Shown here in pieces: positions 16,117 to 24,523 of a stretch of DNA of 41,617 nt; positions within the stretch are counted from its first letter, which is position 1, and the number at the start of each line of letters is the position of its first letter. The notes beneath the pieces were generated by a model that ran no database searches, had not been told where the DNA came from, and saw only the letters and a list, made by a program, of their open reading frames with translations. Where the stretch lies: assembly GCA_019424135.1 (NCBI GenBank), contig JAHYZZ010000019.1, forward strand, positions 7,017 to 48,633, in the 5' to 3' direction. Position numbers and translations under genes: made by a program. The DNA comes from Lachnospiraceae bacterium. Its GTDB lineage: Bacteria > Bacillota > Clostridia > Lachnospirales > Lachnospiraceae.

Positions 16117-18176
16117 AAGATGGTATTGTGCTGGGAAAACGATATGAAGTGCTGAGTAAAATCGGGGCAGGCGGCATGGCCGATGTTTATAAAGGCCGGG
16201 ATCAGATGCTGAACCGTTATGTAGCAATCAAGGTGCTGAAAAAGGAGTTCCGGGAGGATGCAGATTTTGTCCGGAAATTCCGCTCAGAGGCGCAGGCAGC
16301 CGCAGGACTTTTGCACCCGAATGTTGTCAATGTATATGATGTAGGCGAAGACAGGGGCCTTTATTACATGGTCATGGAGCTGGTGGAAGGTATTACCCTG
16401 AAAGAATATATTGAAAAGAAAGGCAAACTGTCACACAAAGAGGTGATCAGTATTGCCATCCAGATGTGCTCAGGTATCGGCGCTGCTCATGCGGCGGGGA
16501 TCATTCACAGAGACATCAAGCCGCAGAACATTATTATTTCAAAAGAAGGAAAAGTAAAGGTCACCGACTTTGGAATTGCCAAGGCCGTGACTTCTAATAC
16601 AATCAGTACCAATGCAATGGGATCGGTGCATTATACGTCTCCGGAACAGGCCAGAGGCGGATTCAGCGATCAAAAAAGTGATATTTACTCCATTGGTATC
16701 ACTCTCTATGAAATGGTAACCGGGCATGTGCCCTTTGACGGAGATTCTACGGTCTCTGTGGCAATCAAGCATCTCCAGGAGGAGATTACGCCGCCGTCGG
16801 AAATCGTTCCGGATATTCCTTATAGTCTTGAGCAGATTATTCTAAAATGTACCCAGAAAAATGCAGAAAGGCGCTATCCGAATACAGATGAACTGATCCA
16901 GGATTTGAAGCGTTCTCTGGTAGATCCTGACGGTGATTTTGTCGTCATTCCGCCTCTTGGGAATGCGGATACGGTCATCATTACAGATGAGGAACTCGAT
17001 GAGATTCAGAATTCTTATGATGATGACGACGAGTATGACGACGATGAGTATGATGACGACGAGTACGATGACGACGAATATGATGACGATGAGTACGATG
17101 ACGACGAGTATGATGAGGATGACAAGAAAAGCAAGGGTGCAGATGAAGTCAATCCCAAGATGAAAAAGATCACCCGGATTCTGACGGTTGTCGTGGCAGT
17201 TATCATTGCGTTTATCGTCATCTTTGCCATTGGCCGGGCAGCAGGAATCTTTTCTGTAGGTCCGGGAATTAAGCCGGAGACCGGGGATACGGTAACTGTG
17301 CCAAACGTTGTGGGAATGACAGAGGATAAAGCAAAAGAGACGCTCAATGATAAAAAACTAGGATTCAAGGTGGTCTCCAGAGAAGAGTCGAAAAAATATG
17401 AGGAAGGCACCGTATCCGAGCAAAAGACTAAGGCCGGTGAAAAAGTAGAGAAAAATACGACGATTGAGGTCGTAGTAAGTTCCGGTCTGGTGGGAGACAG
17501 TATTACGGTACCGGATGTCAGTGGTATGACAGAAGATGAAGCTCAAAGTGCTCTGGAAAATGCGGGATTTAAGAATATTTCTTCAGAATTTAGTTATAGT
17601 GACAGTGTTCCAAGCGGCCAGGTCATCGGTACGACTCCGGAAGCAAATGCAGAAGCCACGAAGGATACAGAGATCGTGATGCAGGTCAGCAAAGGCGCGG
17701 AGAAAAAGACCGTACCAAATGTGGTAGGACAGGCGGATGCAGACGCCCAGAATGCCATTAAGAGTGCAGGCCTGACTATTGGAACGGTAACTTACGATTA
17801 TAGTGACAGCGTGGCCCAGGGAATCGTCATTTCCCAGAGTGTGGAAGGTGGAAAGAAAGTAAGCGCAGGGACAACTGTGGATCTTGTGATCAGTAACGGA
17901 CCTGAACCTGCAGCAAAGGTAAATGTTCCGCCTGTGACAGGAACGGCTCTGAATAATGCAAAACAATTGATTGAAAGTGCCGGACTTACCGTAGGAAACG
18001 TGTCTTATCAGTATAGCAACAGTGTGGCCGCAGGAAGTGTTATCAGCTGCAGCCCGGGAGTGGGAAGCAGTGTGGATGAAGGCACTACTGTAAGCCTGGT
18101 GGTAAGCAACGGACCGGAACAGTCAGGTCCGGATCCGGGGGGCGGCACAGATAATTCAGATGGAGAGACAGACTGA
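16110..18176 (+). CDS. prkC: PASTA-domain Ser/Thr protein kinase (PrkC/Stk)
   Basis: A membrane kinase that senses cell-wall fragments and phosphorylates cell-division, wall and translation proteins. In the 688-residue product the kinase domain (about 10-275) has the glycine loop GAGGMADVY, Lys41 in AIKVL, HRDIKPQN (133-140), DFGIAK (153-158) and the SPEQ activation segment end. A juxtamembrane stretch carries an acidic tandem repeat (six DDDEY units, about 305-334). One membrane helix lies at about 354-377. Four extracellular PASTA domains follow (starting near TVTVPNV, SITVPDV, KKTVPNV and KVNVPPV), then a Gly/Ser/Asp tail. It is coupled with prpC by overlap. The acidic block is unusual compared with the basic or neutral linkers often seen here. 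Confidence 0.96.
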   Translation: MVKDGIVLGKRYEVLSKIGAGGMADVYKGRDQMLNRYVAIKVLKKEFREDADFVRKFRSEAQAAAGLLHPNVVNVYDVGEDRGLYYMVMELVEGITLKEYIEKKGKLSHKEVISIAIQMCSGIGAAHAAGIIHRDIKPQNIIISKEGKVKVTDFGIAKAVTSNTISTNAMGSVHYTSPEQARGGFSDQKSDIYSIGITLYEMVTGHVPFDGDSTVSVAIKHLQEEITPPSEIVPDIPYSLEQIILKCTQKNAERRYPNTDELIQDLKRSLVDPDGDFVVIPPLGNADTVIITDEELDEIQNSYDDDDEYDDDEYDDDEYDDDEYDDDEYDDDEYDEDDKKSKGADEVNPKMKKITRILTVVVAVIIAFIVIFAIGRAAGIFSVGPGIKPETGDTVTVPNVVGMTEDKAKETLNDKKLGFKVVSREESKKYEEGTVSEQKTKAGEKVEKNTTIEVVVSSGLVGDSITVPDVSGMTEDEAQSALENAGFKNISSEFSYSDSVPSGQVIGTTPEANAEATKDTEIVMQVSKGAEKKTVPNVVGQADADAQNAIKSAGLTIGTVTYDYSDSVAQGIVISQSVEGGKKVSAGTTVDLVISNGPEPAAKVNVPPVTGTALNNAKQLIESAGLTVGNVSYQYSNSVAAGSVISCSPGVGSSVDEGTTVSLVVSNGPEQSGPDPGGGTDNSDGETD
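17022..17111 (+). repeat. 15-bp tandem repeat encoding (DDDEY)x6 inside prkC
   Basis: Six consecutive 15-bp units, each encoding DDDEY, with synonymous GAT/GAC, GAG/GAA and TAT/TAC changes between copies. The frame is always kept. The repeat lies just before the membrane helix on the cytosolic side of PrkC and adds about 24 negative charges. Confidence 0.9.
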
Positions 18177-18179
18177 TAC

Positions 18180-19058
18180 ATGAAGGGTAAGATTGTAAAA
18201 GGAATTGCCGGGTTCTACTACGTTGACGTAGTAGGATCCGGTGTTTATGAATGTAAGGCAAAGGGTGTGTTCCGCAAAGAGAAAAAGAAACCTCTGGTGG
18301 GAGACAATGTAGAGATAGAGGTACTGGATCAAGCTGATATGGAAGGGAACATTACGGGTATTCTGCCAAGGAAGAATGAACTGATCCGACCGGCAGCAGC
18401 CAATGTCGACCAGGCTTTGGTGGTGTTTGCGGTGGCAAAGCCTGATCCCCACCTTCATCTTCTGGACCGTTTTTTGGTGATGATGGAGAGGAAAGAAATT
18501 CCGGTGATACTTTGCTTTAATAAAGATGATCTGGGAACCAGGGAGCAAATCAAAACGCTTCAGGATATCTACAAAGGCTGTGGATGCAAGGTGATATTTT
18601 CCAGTGCAAAAGAGGATCGCAATATCGAAGAGATCAAGGACATGCTTAAGGGAAAAACGACGGTGATCGCCGGTCCTTCCGGAGTAGGAAAATCTTCGCT
18701 GATTAATCTTTTGCAGCCCAAGGCTAATATGGAGACAGGCGCCATCAGCACGAAGATTGAAAGAGGAAGACACACCACCAGACATTCGGAACTATTTGTG
18801 GTAGGAGAAGATTCCTATATTATGGATACGCCGGGCTTTAGTTCTTTGTATGTCAATGACTTTGAGAAAGAAGAACTAAAATATTGTTTTCCGGAGTTTG
18901 CGCCCTATGAAGGAGGATGCAGGTTTCACGGATGTGATCACATCCACGAACCAGACTGTGCGGTGAAAAAGGCGGTGGAAGAAGGAAAAATCCATCCATC
19001 CAGATATCAGAACTATACAGCATTTTATGAGGAACTGAAAGGACAGAGGAGGTATTAG
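18180..19058 (+). CDS. rsgA: Ribosome small-subunit-dependent GTPase A
   Basis: A circularly permuted GTPase that promotes late 30S subunit maturation. The 292-residue product has an N-terminal OB-fold (about 1-70), then the permuted order of G motifs: FNKDDL (G4), SSAK (G5), GPSGVGKSSLIN (G1), the G2 region RHTTRH and DTPGF (G3). The C-terminal zinc site uses CRFHGCDHIHEPDC. It starts 3 bp after the prkC stop; the prpC-prkC-rsgA-rpe-thiN order is conserved in Firmicutes. Confidence 0.96.
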   Translation: MKGKIVKGIAGFYYVDVVGSGVYECKAKGVFRKEKKKPLVGDNVEIEVLDQADMEGNITGILPRKNELIRPAAANVDQALVVFAVAKPDPHLHLLDRFLVMMERKEIPVILCFNKDDLGTREQIKTLQDIYKGCGCKVIFSSAKEDRNIEEIKDMLKGKTTVIAGPSGVGKSSLINLLQPKANMETGAISTKIERGRHTTRHSELFVVGEDSYIMDTPGFSSLYVNDFEKEELKYCFPEFAPYEGGCRFHGCDHIHEPDCAVKKAVEEGKIHPSRYQNYTAFYEELKGQRRY

Positions 19059-19060
19059 TT

Positions 19061-19723
19061 ATGGAGTACATACTGGCTCCGTCGATTCTTGCTGCAGATT
19101 TTAAAAATCTGGGAAGTGAGATGAAAAAGACGGAAGAGGAAGGAGCGCATTACCTGCATTTTGACGTGATGGACGGATTGTTCGTACCCAGTATTTCGTT
19201 TGGAATGCCGGTACTTTCATCGATCAAGGGTGGGACAGGCCAGGTGATGGATGTTCATTTGATGATCAAAGAACCCATCCGTTATATCGAGGACTTTAAG
19301 AATGCCGGAGCAGATCTTATCACGGTACATTTGGAGGCCTGTGAAGATGTTCATGGGACACTTGCAAAAATCCGCGGATGCGGGCTGAAAACAGGGCTTT
19401 CCATCTGCCCGGAAACAGAGGTGGAAGAATTAAAGCCATACCTTGCAGAGGTTGACATGGTGTTGATCATGAGTGTTCATCCGGGATTTGGTGGACAGAA
19501 ATTTATTCCGGAGTCACTCGATAAGATCCGCAGGACAAAGGAGATGATAAAGGAACAAGGACTTGCCGTAGATATTGAGGTGGACGGAGGGATCTATCTG
19601 ACAAATGTGGGAGAAGTGTTGGATGCAGGCGCGAATATTATCGTTGCAGGTTCCGCAGTGTTTAAAGGGGATGCCGGGGAGAATACGAGGAAGTTTATGG
19701 AGATTTTGAAAAGTTATGAGTAA
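19061..19723 (+). CDS. rpe: Ribulose-phosphate 3-epimerase
   Basis: Interconverts ribulose-5-phosphate and xylulose-5-phosphate in the pentose phosphate pathway. The 220-residue TIM barrel begins LAPSILAADF and has the metal and catalytic motifs HFDVMDGLFVPSISFG, VHLMI, MSVHPGFGGQKF and EVDGGI, followed by the phosphate-binding end (IVAGSAVF). Its ribosome site (GAGGAGG) lies inside the end of rsgA. It overlaps thiN by 8 bp. Confidence 0.97.
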   Translation: MEYILAPSILAADFKNLGSEMKKTEEEGAHYLHFDVMDGLFVPSISFGMPVLSSIKGGTGQVMDVHLMIKEPIRYIEDFKNAGADLITVHLEACEDVHGTLAKIRGCGLKTGLSICPETEVEELKPYLAEVDMVLIMSVHPGFGGQKFIPESLDKIRRTKEMIKEQGLAVDIEVDGGIYLTNVGEVLDAGANIIVAGSAVFKGDAGENTRKFMEILKSYE

Positions 19724-20381
19724 GAGAATTGTGATCGTATCCGGCGGAAAGCTGGAAGAAAATGTCTGTCTTCCCATCCTGGAAGGAGAGAAAGTGGGGT
19801 ACATCATCGGTGTAGACAGAGGGGTGGAGTTTTTGTACCATCATCAGATCATGCCGGATTATATTGTAGGGGATTTTGACAGCGTAAAAAAAGAAGTGGT
19901 GGATTATTACCGCAATGAGACACATGTGGGAATCCGTGGATACAATCCGGTAAAGGATGCCTCTGACACGGAGATTGCCATTCGTCTGGCAATGACACTT
20001 GGAGGAACAGAGCTTCTGATTCTGGGGGCCACTGGCGGGCGGATCGATCATTTGTGGGCGAATGTACAGTCACTGACCATTCCCTATAAGGCAGGGATTC
20101 ATGCGCAGATCCTGGATAGTCAGAATCGAATCTCTCTTCTTAGAGAGGGTGAGAACCATTTGAAAAAGAGTGAGGCCTATGGCGATTACTTTTCCGTTTT
20201 CCCGTTGGGAGAAGAGGTGTTTGGCTTTAATATCACAGGTGCGAAATATCCGCTGAGCAATCACCTGCTGACACCGTATAACAGCCTTTGTGTCAGCAAT
20301 GAGATTGCAGAAGACGAAGTGGTGATCAGTTTCACGGCCGGAATCGTGATCTTGATGGAGACCCGTGATAAGGAGGAGTAA
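19716..20381 (+). CDS. thiN: Thiamine pyrophosphokinase
   Basis: Converts thiamine to thiamine diphosphate with ATP. The 221-residue product has the family motifs GDFDSVKKE, PVKDASDTE (catalytic acidic residues) and GATGGRIDHLWAN, and a C-terminal thiamine-binding beta domain with the pattern YPLSNHLLTPYNSLCVSNE. It overlaps the rpe end, and the run of genes finishes with a terminator 23 bp after its stop. Confidence 0.95.
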   Translation: MSKRIVIVSGGKLEENVCLPILEGEKVGYIIGVDRGVEFLYHHQIMPDYIVGDFDSVKKEVVDYYRNETHVGIRGYNPVKDASDTEIAIRLAMTLGGTELLILGATGGRIDHLWANVQSLTIPYKAGIHAQILDSQNRISLLREGENHLKKSEAYGDYFSVFPLGEEVFGFNITGAKYPLSNHLLTPYNSLCVSNEIAEDEVVISFTAGIVILMETRDKEE

Positions 20382-20403
20382 CCGGGAAATGATAGACTTT
20401 TTG

Positions 20404-20447
20404 GCTCTGGTATGGTAAGATGTATCTGCTGTATCAGAGCTTTTTTT
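20404..20447 (+). terminator. Rho-independent terminator after thiN
   Basis: GCTCTGGTA (20404-20412) pairs with TATCAGAGC (20432-20440) over 9 bp with one G-T pair, followed by seven Ts. It ends the housekeeping run and insulates ychF. Confidence 0.85.
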
Positions 20448-20486
20448 CTGGTATTCCAATAAATTGACGAGGAGATGTGACGATAG

Positions 20487-21587
20487 ATGAAACTAGGAAT
20501 CGTAGGACTTCCGAATGTAGGAAAGAGTACATTGTTTAATTCACTGACTAAGGCCGGGGCAGAGTCGGCCAACTATCCGTTCTGTACCATTGACCCCAAT
20601 GTGGGGGTGGTGACGGTACCAGACGAGAGACTGCAGGTGCTAGGAGAGATGTATCATACGAAAAAAATTATTCCAGCAGCCATCGAATTTGTGGACATTG
20701 CAGGTCTGGTAAAGGGGGCATCTAAAGGAGAGGGATTAGGAAATCAGTTCCTGGCCAATATCCGAGAGGTGGATGCCATTGTTCATGTGGTACGCTGCTT
20801 TGAGGACAGCAATATCGTTCATGTGGATGGCAGCATTGACCCGCTGCGGGATATTGAGACCATCAATCTGGAACTGATCTTTTCTGACCTGGAGATTCTG
20901 GAAAGACGGATTGCCAAGACCACAAAGGTGGCAAGAAATGATAAGACGGCTGCTAAGGAACTGAAGCTTCTTGAGAAGATCAAGGCACATCTGGAGGATG
21001 GAAAGCTGGCAAAGACCTTTGACGGGGCAGAAGACGAGGAAGAGCAGGAGTGGATGAAGAGCTATAATCTTCTGACCTATAAGCCAGTGATCTATGCAGC
21101 CAATGTGGCAGAGGATGACCTGGCAGATGACGGACAAAGCAATGAAGGAGTACAGGCTGTCCGCGAGTATGCAAAGACCGAGGAGAGCGAGGTGTTTGTG
21201 GTCTGTGCGCAGATCGAACAAGAGATCGCAGAGCTGGATGATGATGAGAAAAAGATGTTCCTGGAGGATCTGGGATTGTCTGAGTCCGGTCTGGAAAAAC
21301 TGATCAAAGCAAGCTACCGGCTGCTGGGACTGATCAGTTACCTGACGGCAGGAGAGCCGGAAGTGCGTGCATGGACGATTACCAAAGGAACCAAAGCACC
21401 TCAGGCGGCCGGCAAGATCCACAGTGATTTTGAACGGGGATTTATCCGGGCAGAAGTGGTATCCTATGATGACCTGATCGCCTGCGGAAGCCACAATGCA
21501 GCAAAAGAGAAGGGGCTGATCCGCCTGGAGGGTAAGGATTACGTGGTTCAGGACGGCGATATCATGCTGTTCCGCTTTAATGTATAA
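20487..21587 (+). CDS. ychF: Obg-family P-loop ATPase/GTPase YchF
   Basis: A ribosome-associated, translation-linked P-loop protein that prefers ATP. The 366-residue product has G1 GLPNVGKSTLFN, the G3 region DIAGLVKGASKGEGLGNQFL, the NVAEDD motif in place of the usual NKxD (the basis for relaxed nucleotide choice), a coiled-coil insertion (about 130-200), and the C-terminal TGS domain (about 280-366, AWTITKGTKAPQAAGKIHSD). Length and motifs are standard. A GAGGAGATG site lies upstream of the start. The gene stands between a terminator and lgt. Confidence 0.96.
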   Translation: MKLGIVGLPNVGKSTLFNSLTKAGAESANYPFCTIDPNVGVVTVPDERLQVLGEMYHTKKIIPAAIEFVDIAGLVKGASKGEGLGNQFLANIREVDAIVHVVRCFEDSNIVHVDGSIDPLRDIETINLELIFSDLEILERRIAKTTKVARNDKTAAKELKLLEKIKAHLEDGKLAKTFDGAEDEEEQEWMKSYNLLTYKPVIYAANVAEDDLADDGQSNEGVQAVREYAKTEESEVFVVCAQIEQEIAELDDDEKKMFLEDLGLSESGLEKLIKASYRLLGLISYLTAGEPEVRAWTITKGTKAPQAAGKIHSDFERGFIRAEVVSYDDLIACGSHNAAKEKGLIRLEGKDYVVQDGDIMLFRFNV

Positions 21588-21639
21588 TATGCTCCCGAAA
21601 GGAGAAACATCTTTTTAAAAATGGAGGGGACTTCGGAGG

Positions 21640-22494
21640 ATGCACACATTTATTGACTTCCCGAATCTGGGGATCCATCTGGGACATGTTGGAAAGACCA
21701 TTTCCATCTTTGGGTTTGAGATCGCATACTATGGGATTACCATTGCAGTCGGCATGCTGGCAGGGATTTTTGTGGCGATGCAGGTGGCAAAGAGAACCGG
21801 ACAGAATCAGGAAGATTATATCGACCTTGCAATTTTTGGCATTATTTTCGGAATCATTGGCGCTAGGATTTATTATGTTGTATTTGCCTGGGATATGTAT
21901 AAAGATAACCTGCTGGAAATCTTTAATACCCGCCATGGTGGACTGGCGATTTATGGAGGAGTGATTGCTGCGGTAATCACGGTGTTTGTGGTATCTCATG
22001 TGAAAAAGATTCCGGTGGGTCTGATGCTGGATACCGGAGGCTGTGGGCTGATTACTGGACAGTTGATCGGCAGATGGGGGAATTTTTTTAACAGAGAGGC
22101 CTTTGGCGAGTATACGGATAACCCCTTTGCCATGCGGCTGCCGCTGGATGCGGTGCGCAGTTCTGATGTCACGCAACTGATGAGGGATCATATACAGACG
22201 GTTGACGGAGTATCCTGTATTCAGGTTTCTCCCACTTTTCTGTATGAATCTTTTTGGTGTCTGCTGGTGCTGATCTTCATGCTTTGTTATACCAGACACA
22301 AGAAATTTAACGGGGAAGTATTTTTGATATATCTGGCCGGATACGGAGCGGGACGCTTCTGGATCGAGGCCCTTCGCACGGATCAGCTGTGGATTCCGGG
22401 AACCCAGATTCCGGTGTCCCAGGTGCTTGCGGGACTTCTGGTCATTGTGTCGGTGGTACTGATCGTTTGGGGAAGAAGGAGAGCTAAGAAATGA
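21640..22494 (+). CDS. lgt: Prolipoprotein diacylglyceryl transferase
   Basis: An integral membrane enzyme that attaches diacylglycerol from phosphatidylglycerol to the lipobox cysteine of prolipoproteins. The 284-residue product has about seven hydrophobic segments and the signature GRWGNFFNREAFG (about residues 145-157). Other conserved parts are RIYYVVF, HGGLAIYGG (essential-His region) and YGAGRFWIEALRTD. The start has a GGAGG-like site about 10 bp upstream. The last 4 bp (ATGA) overlap nagA. Confidence 0.96.
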   Translation: MHTFIDFPNLGIHLGHVGKTISIFGFEIAYYGITIAVGMLAGIFVAMQVAKRTGQNQEDYIDLAIFGIIFGIIGARIYYVVFAWDMYKDNLLEIFNTRHGGLAIYGGVIAAVITVFVVSHVKKIPVGLMLDTGGCGLITGQLIGRWGNFFNREAFGEYTDNPFAMRLPLDAVRSSDVTQLMRDHIQTVDGVSCIQVSPTFLYESFWCLLVLIFMLCYTRHKKFNGEVFLIYLAGYGAGRFWIEALRTDQLWIPGTQIPVSQVLAGLLVIVSVVLIVWGRRRAKK

Positions 22495-23660
22495 TTATCA
22501 AAAATGTGAAGGTATATCGAGAGGATCAAACATTTGCAGACGGAGACATCCGAATCTGCGGCGGTGTATTTGATAAAGTCTGCACGGGAAGAGGAGAAGG
22601 CATCCTGGCAAAAAAAGGAGAAACCGTGATTGACGGAGAAGGGGCATATGCCATACCGGGGCTGATTGACCTTCATTTTCACGGCTGTATGGGGGATGAT
22701 TTCTGCGACGGCGCCAAAGAGGCGCTTGGAAGGATCGCAGAATATGAGGCTTCTGTGGGTGTCACTGCCATCGCACCGGCTACTATGACGCTGCCAAAGG
22801 AGGAACTTTTGCACATTCTTTCTGTGGCGGCAGAGTATAAAAGAGAAGAATCAGATAAGGGAACGAAGCTTCGTGCAGATCTGGTGGGAGTCAATATGGA
22901 AGGCCCCTTTATCAGCAAGGTGAAGAAGGGGGCACAGGATGAGAGGAATATTTTGCCCTGTGATGTATCCATAGCACATCATTTTTTGGATGCCTCTGAG
23001 GGACTGGTAAAATTTATGGGCATTGCGCCGGAGGAAAGTGACAATTCTGCGGAATTTGTGAAAGAAATGAAAGATTATGTTCATATTTCTCTGGCACATA
23101 CCAATGCTGATTATGACAGCGCAAAAGCTGCCTTTGATGCAGGAGCCAGCCATGCTGTACATCTTTATAATGCCATGCCGCCATTTACCCACCGTGCACC
23201 GGGCGTAGTGGGTGCGGTGGCGGACAGTCCTCAGGTGATGGCTGAGTTGATTTGTGACGGCGTGCATATCCACCCGGCGGTAGTAAGAACAACTTTTGAG
23301 ATGCTGGGAGCAGACCGGATCATCTTGATCAGTGACAGCATGCGGGCGACTGGAATGCCAGACGGCAGATATACCCTGGGCGGGCTGGATGTGGATGTGG
23401 TAGGCAATCGTGCCACGTTGGTTTCTGACGGCGCGTTGGCAGGTTCAGCTACCAATCTTATGGATTGTATGCGTACCGCAGTAAAGAAGATGGGAATCCC
23501 TTTGGAAACGGCGGTAGCCTGTGCGTCCGTAAATCCCGCAAAAAGTCTGGGAATCTATGACAACTACGGATCTGTTACGCCAGGGAAAAAAGCGCACCTG
23601 GTACTGCTGGATAAAAATCTGGATCGAAAGACTGTCATTAAAGACGGGAAGGTGTTGTAA
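22491..23660 (+). CDS. nagA: N-acetylglucosamine-6-phosphate deacetylase
   Basis: Deacetylates GlcNAc-6-phosphate in amino-sugar catabolism and wall recycling. The 389-residue amidohydrolase has HFHGCMGDDF at the metal-site start, NMEGPFIS (metal-binding Glu), LAHTNADY, HLYNAMPPFTHRAPG (substrate loop), CDGVHIHP and SDSM (catalytic Asp). The C-terminal beta domain ends HLVLLDKNL. It overlaps lgt at its start and the DUF5714 gene at its stop by one base (TAATG), so the three are probably one transcript. Confidence 0.95.
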   Translation: MIIKNVKVYREDQTFADGDIRICGGVFDKVCTGRGEGILAKKGETVIDGEGAYAIPGLIDLHFHGCMGDDFCDGAKEALGRIAEYEASVGVTAIAPATMTLPKEELLHILSVAAEYKREESDKGTKLRADLVGVNMEGPFISKVKKGAQDERNILPCDVSIAHHFLDASEGLVKFMGIAPEESDNSAEFVKEMKDYVHISLAHTNADYDSAKAAFDAGASHAVHLYNAMPPFTHRAPGVVGAVADSPQVMAELICDGVHIHPAVVRTTFEMLGADRIILISDSMRATGMPDGRYTLGGLDVDVVGNRATLVSDGALAGSATNLMDCMRTAVKKMGIPLETAVACASVNPAKSLGIYDNYGSVTPGKKAHLVLLDKNLDRKTVIKDGKVL

Positions 23661-24382
23661 TGGAAGAAACAAAGAAACGAGGAGCCTGTCTGGTCTGTGG
23701 AAAAGAACTGGTTTATTTTCAAGAGGCAAAAGAAATGGCCTGCGTTTTCTGCGGGAAGAAAGAATTCAGCCACGCATCCTGCAAGGATGGACATTACGTT
23801 TGCGATAGCTGCCATGCCAAGAAGGGAATCGAGGCGGTTATGCGGGAATGCGAGACAACCACACTGAAAAATCCAATTGCGATCATGCAGAAGATCATGA
23901 AAGATCCCTATATCTACATGCATGGGCCAGAGCATCATGTCATGGCCGGAGCGGCACTTCTGGCTGCTTACCATAACAGCGGCGGAGAAGTAGATCTCCC
24001 CTGGGCCTTAAATGAAATGAAAGAACGGGGAAGCCAGGTGCCAGGAGGCGCTTGCGGATTCTGGGGCTGCTGCGGCGCCGGGATCAGCACCGGAACTTAC
24101 ATGAGCATCGTGACCCACACCACTCCCTTAAGCGGAAAATCCTGGGGACGATCCAATCGCATGACTGCAAGAGCATTGAAAGCTATCGGCGAGATCGGCG
24201 GCCCAAGATGCTGCAAACGAGACACCTTTACCGCAGTTAAAGAAGCCGTTCTCATGACAAAAGAAGAACTGGGCATAGAGATGGAACTGCCTGAAAAAAT
24301 ACAATGCGAATTTTATGTGGAAAACCAGCAATGCCTACAACGGAAGTGTCCTTATAATCCAAAGGGGACGGGGGATTTCTAA
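23660..24382 (+). CDS. Cysteine-rich DUF5714 domain protein
   Basis: The 240-residue soluble protein has about 20 cysteines. An N-terminal double CxxC zinc-binding segment (CLVCGK, CVFCGK, CDSCHAKKG, residues 10-55) precedes a core with HHVMAGAALLAAY, GGACGFWGCCGAGIS and GPRCCKRDT, and a cysteine-rich end. This matches DUF5714, a family of unknown function in anaerobes. The clustered cysteines suggest a metal or Fe-S site (inference). The last codons, encoding GTGDF and the stop, come from the palindromic repeat at 24359-24402, so the natural C-terminus may have been altered by insertion. Confidence 0.82.
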   Translation: MEETKKRGACLVCGKELVYFQEAKEMACVFCGKKEFSHASCKDGHYVCDSCHAKKGIEAVMRECETTTLKNPIAIMQKIMKDPYIYMHGPEHHVMAGAALLAAYHNSGGEVDLPWALNEMKERGSQVPGGACGFWGCCGAGISTGTYMSIVTHTTPLSGKSWGRSNRMTARALKAIGEIGGPRCCKRDTFTAVKEAVLMTKEELGIEMELPEKIQCEFYVENQQCLQRKCPYNPKGTGDF

Positions 24383-24402
24383 AAAACCCCCGTCCCCTTT
24401 GG
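24359..24402. repeat. GGGGACGGGGG palindrome, copy 1 (overlaps the 3' end of a gene)
   Basis: The arms run from CCAAAGGGGACGGGGG (24359-24374) to its reverse complement (24387-24402), 16 bp, around an A-rich loop. The repeat contains the stop codon of the DUF5714 gene (24380-24382). It shares its GGGGACGGGGGATTTCT core with copy 2 located 80 bp downstream. It may function as a terminator hairpin, but no T-run follows. Confidence 0.88.
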
Positions 24403-24428
24403 GCGGAGGAAGAAAGTATTCCACGAAA

Positions 24429-24461
24429 TGTGGGTAAGCATTGTGGATAAAACGTGGATAA
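24429..24461. promoter_or_regulatory. Cluster of three DnaA-box-like 9-mers
   Basis: TGTGGGTAA (24429-24437), TGTGGATAA (24442-24450, the exact complement of the consensus TTATCCACA) and CGTGGATAA (24453-24461) lie in tandem in the same orientation, 11-13 bp apart. A fourth box, perfect and in the opposite orientation, is at 24531-24539. Confidence 0.6.
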
Positions 24462-24472
24462 GTTCAATTTCT

Positions 24473-24520
24473 TAAAATTGGGGACGGGGGATTTCTGAAA
24501 ATCCCCCGTCCCCAATTTTA
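24473..24520. repeat. GGGGACGGGGG palindrome, copy 2
   Basis: A perfect 22-bp inverted repeat: left arm 24473-24494, loop CTGA, right arm 24499-24520. The core GGGGACGGGGGATTTCT is identical to copy 1, while the outer TAAAATT differs. It sits 3 bp upstream of the -35 box of the tyrS-operon promoter. Confidence 0.9.
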
Positions 24521-24523
24521 GGG

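Noticed and set aside
16933..17163. Met-rich 76-residue frame over the acidic repeat of prkC
   Set aside because: Frame-shifted reading of the DDDEY repeat; it exists only because the repeat lacks stops in that frame.
20736..21494. 252-residue open frame on the - strand inside ychF
   Set aside because: Antisense shadow of a strongly conserved gene; no domain pattern.
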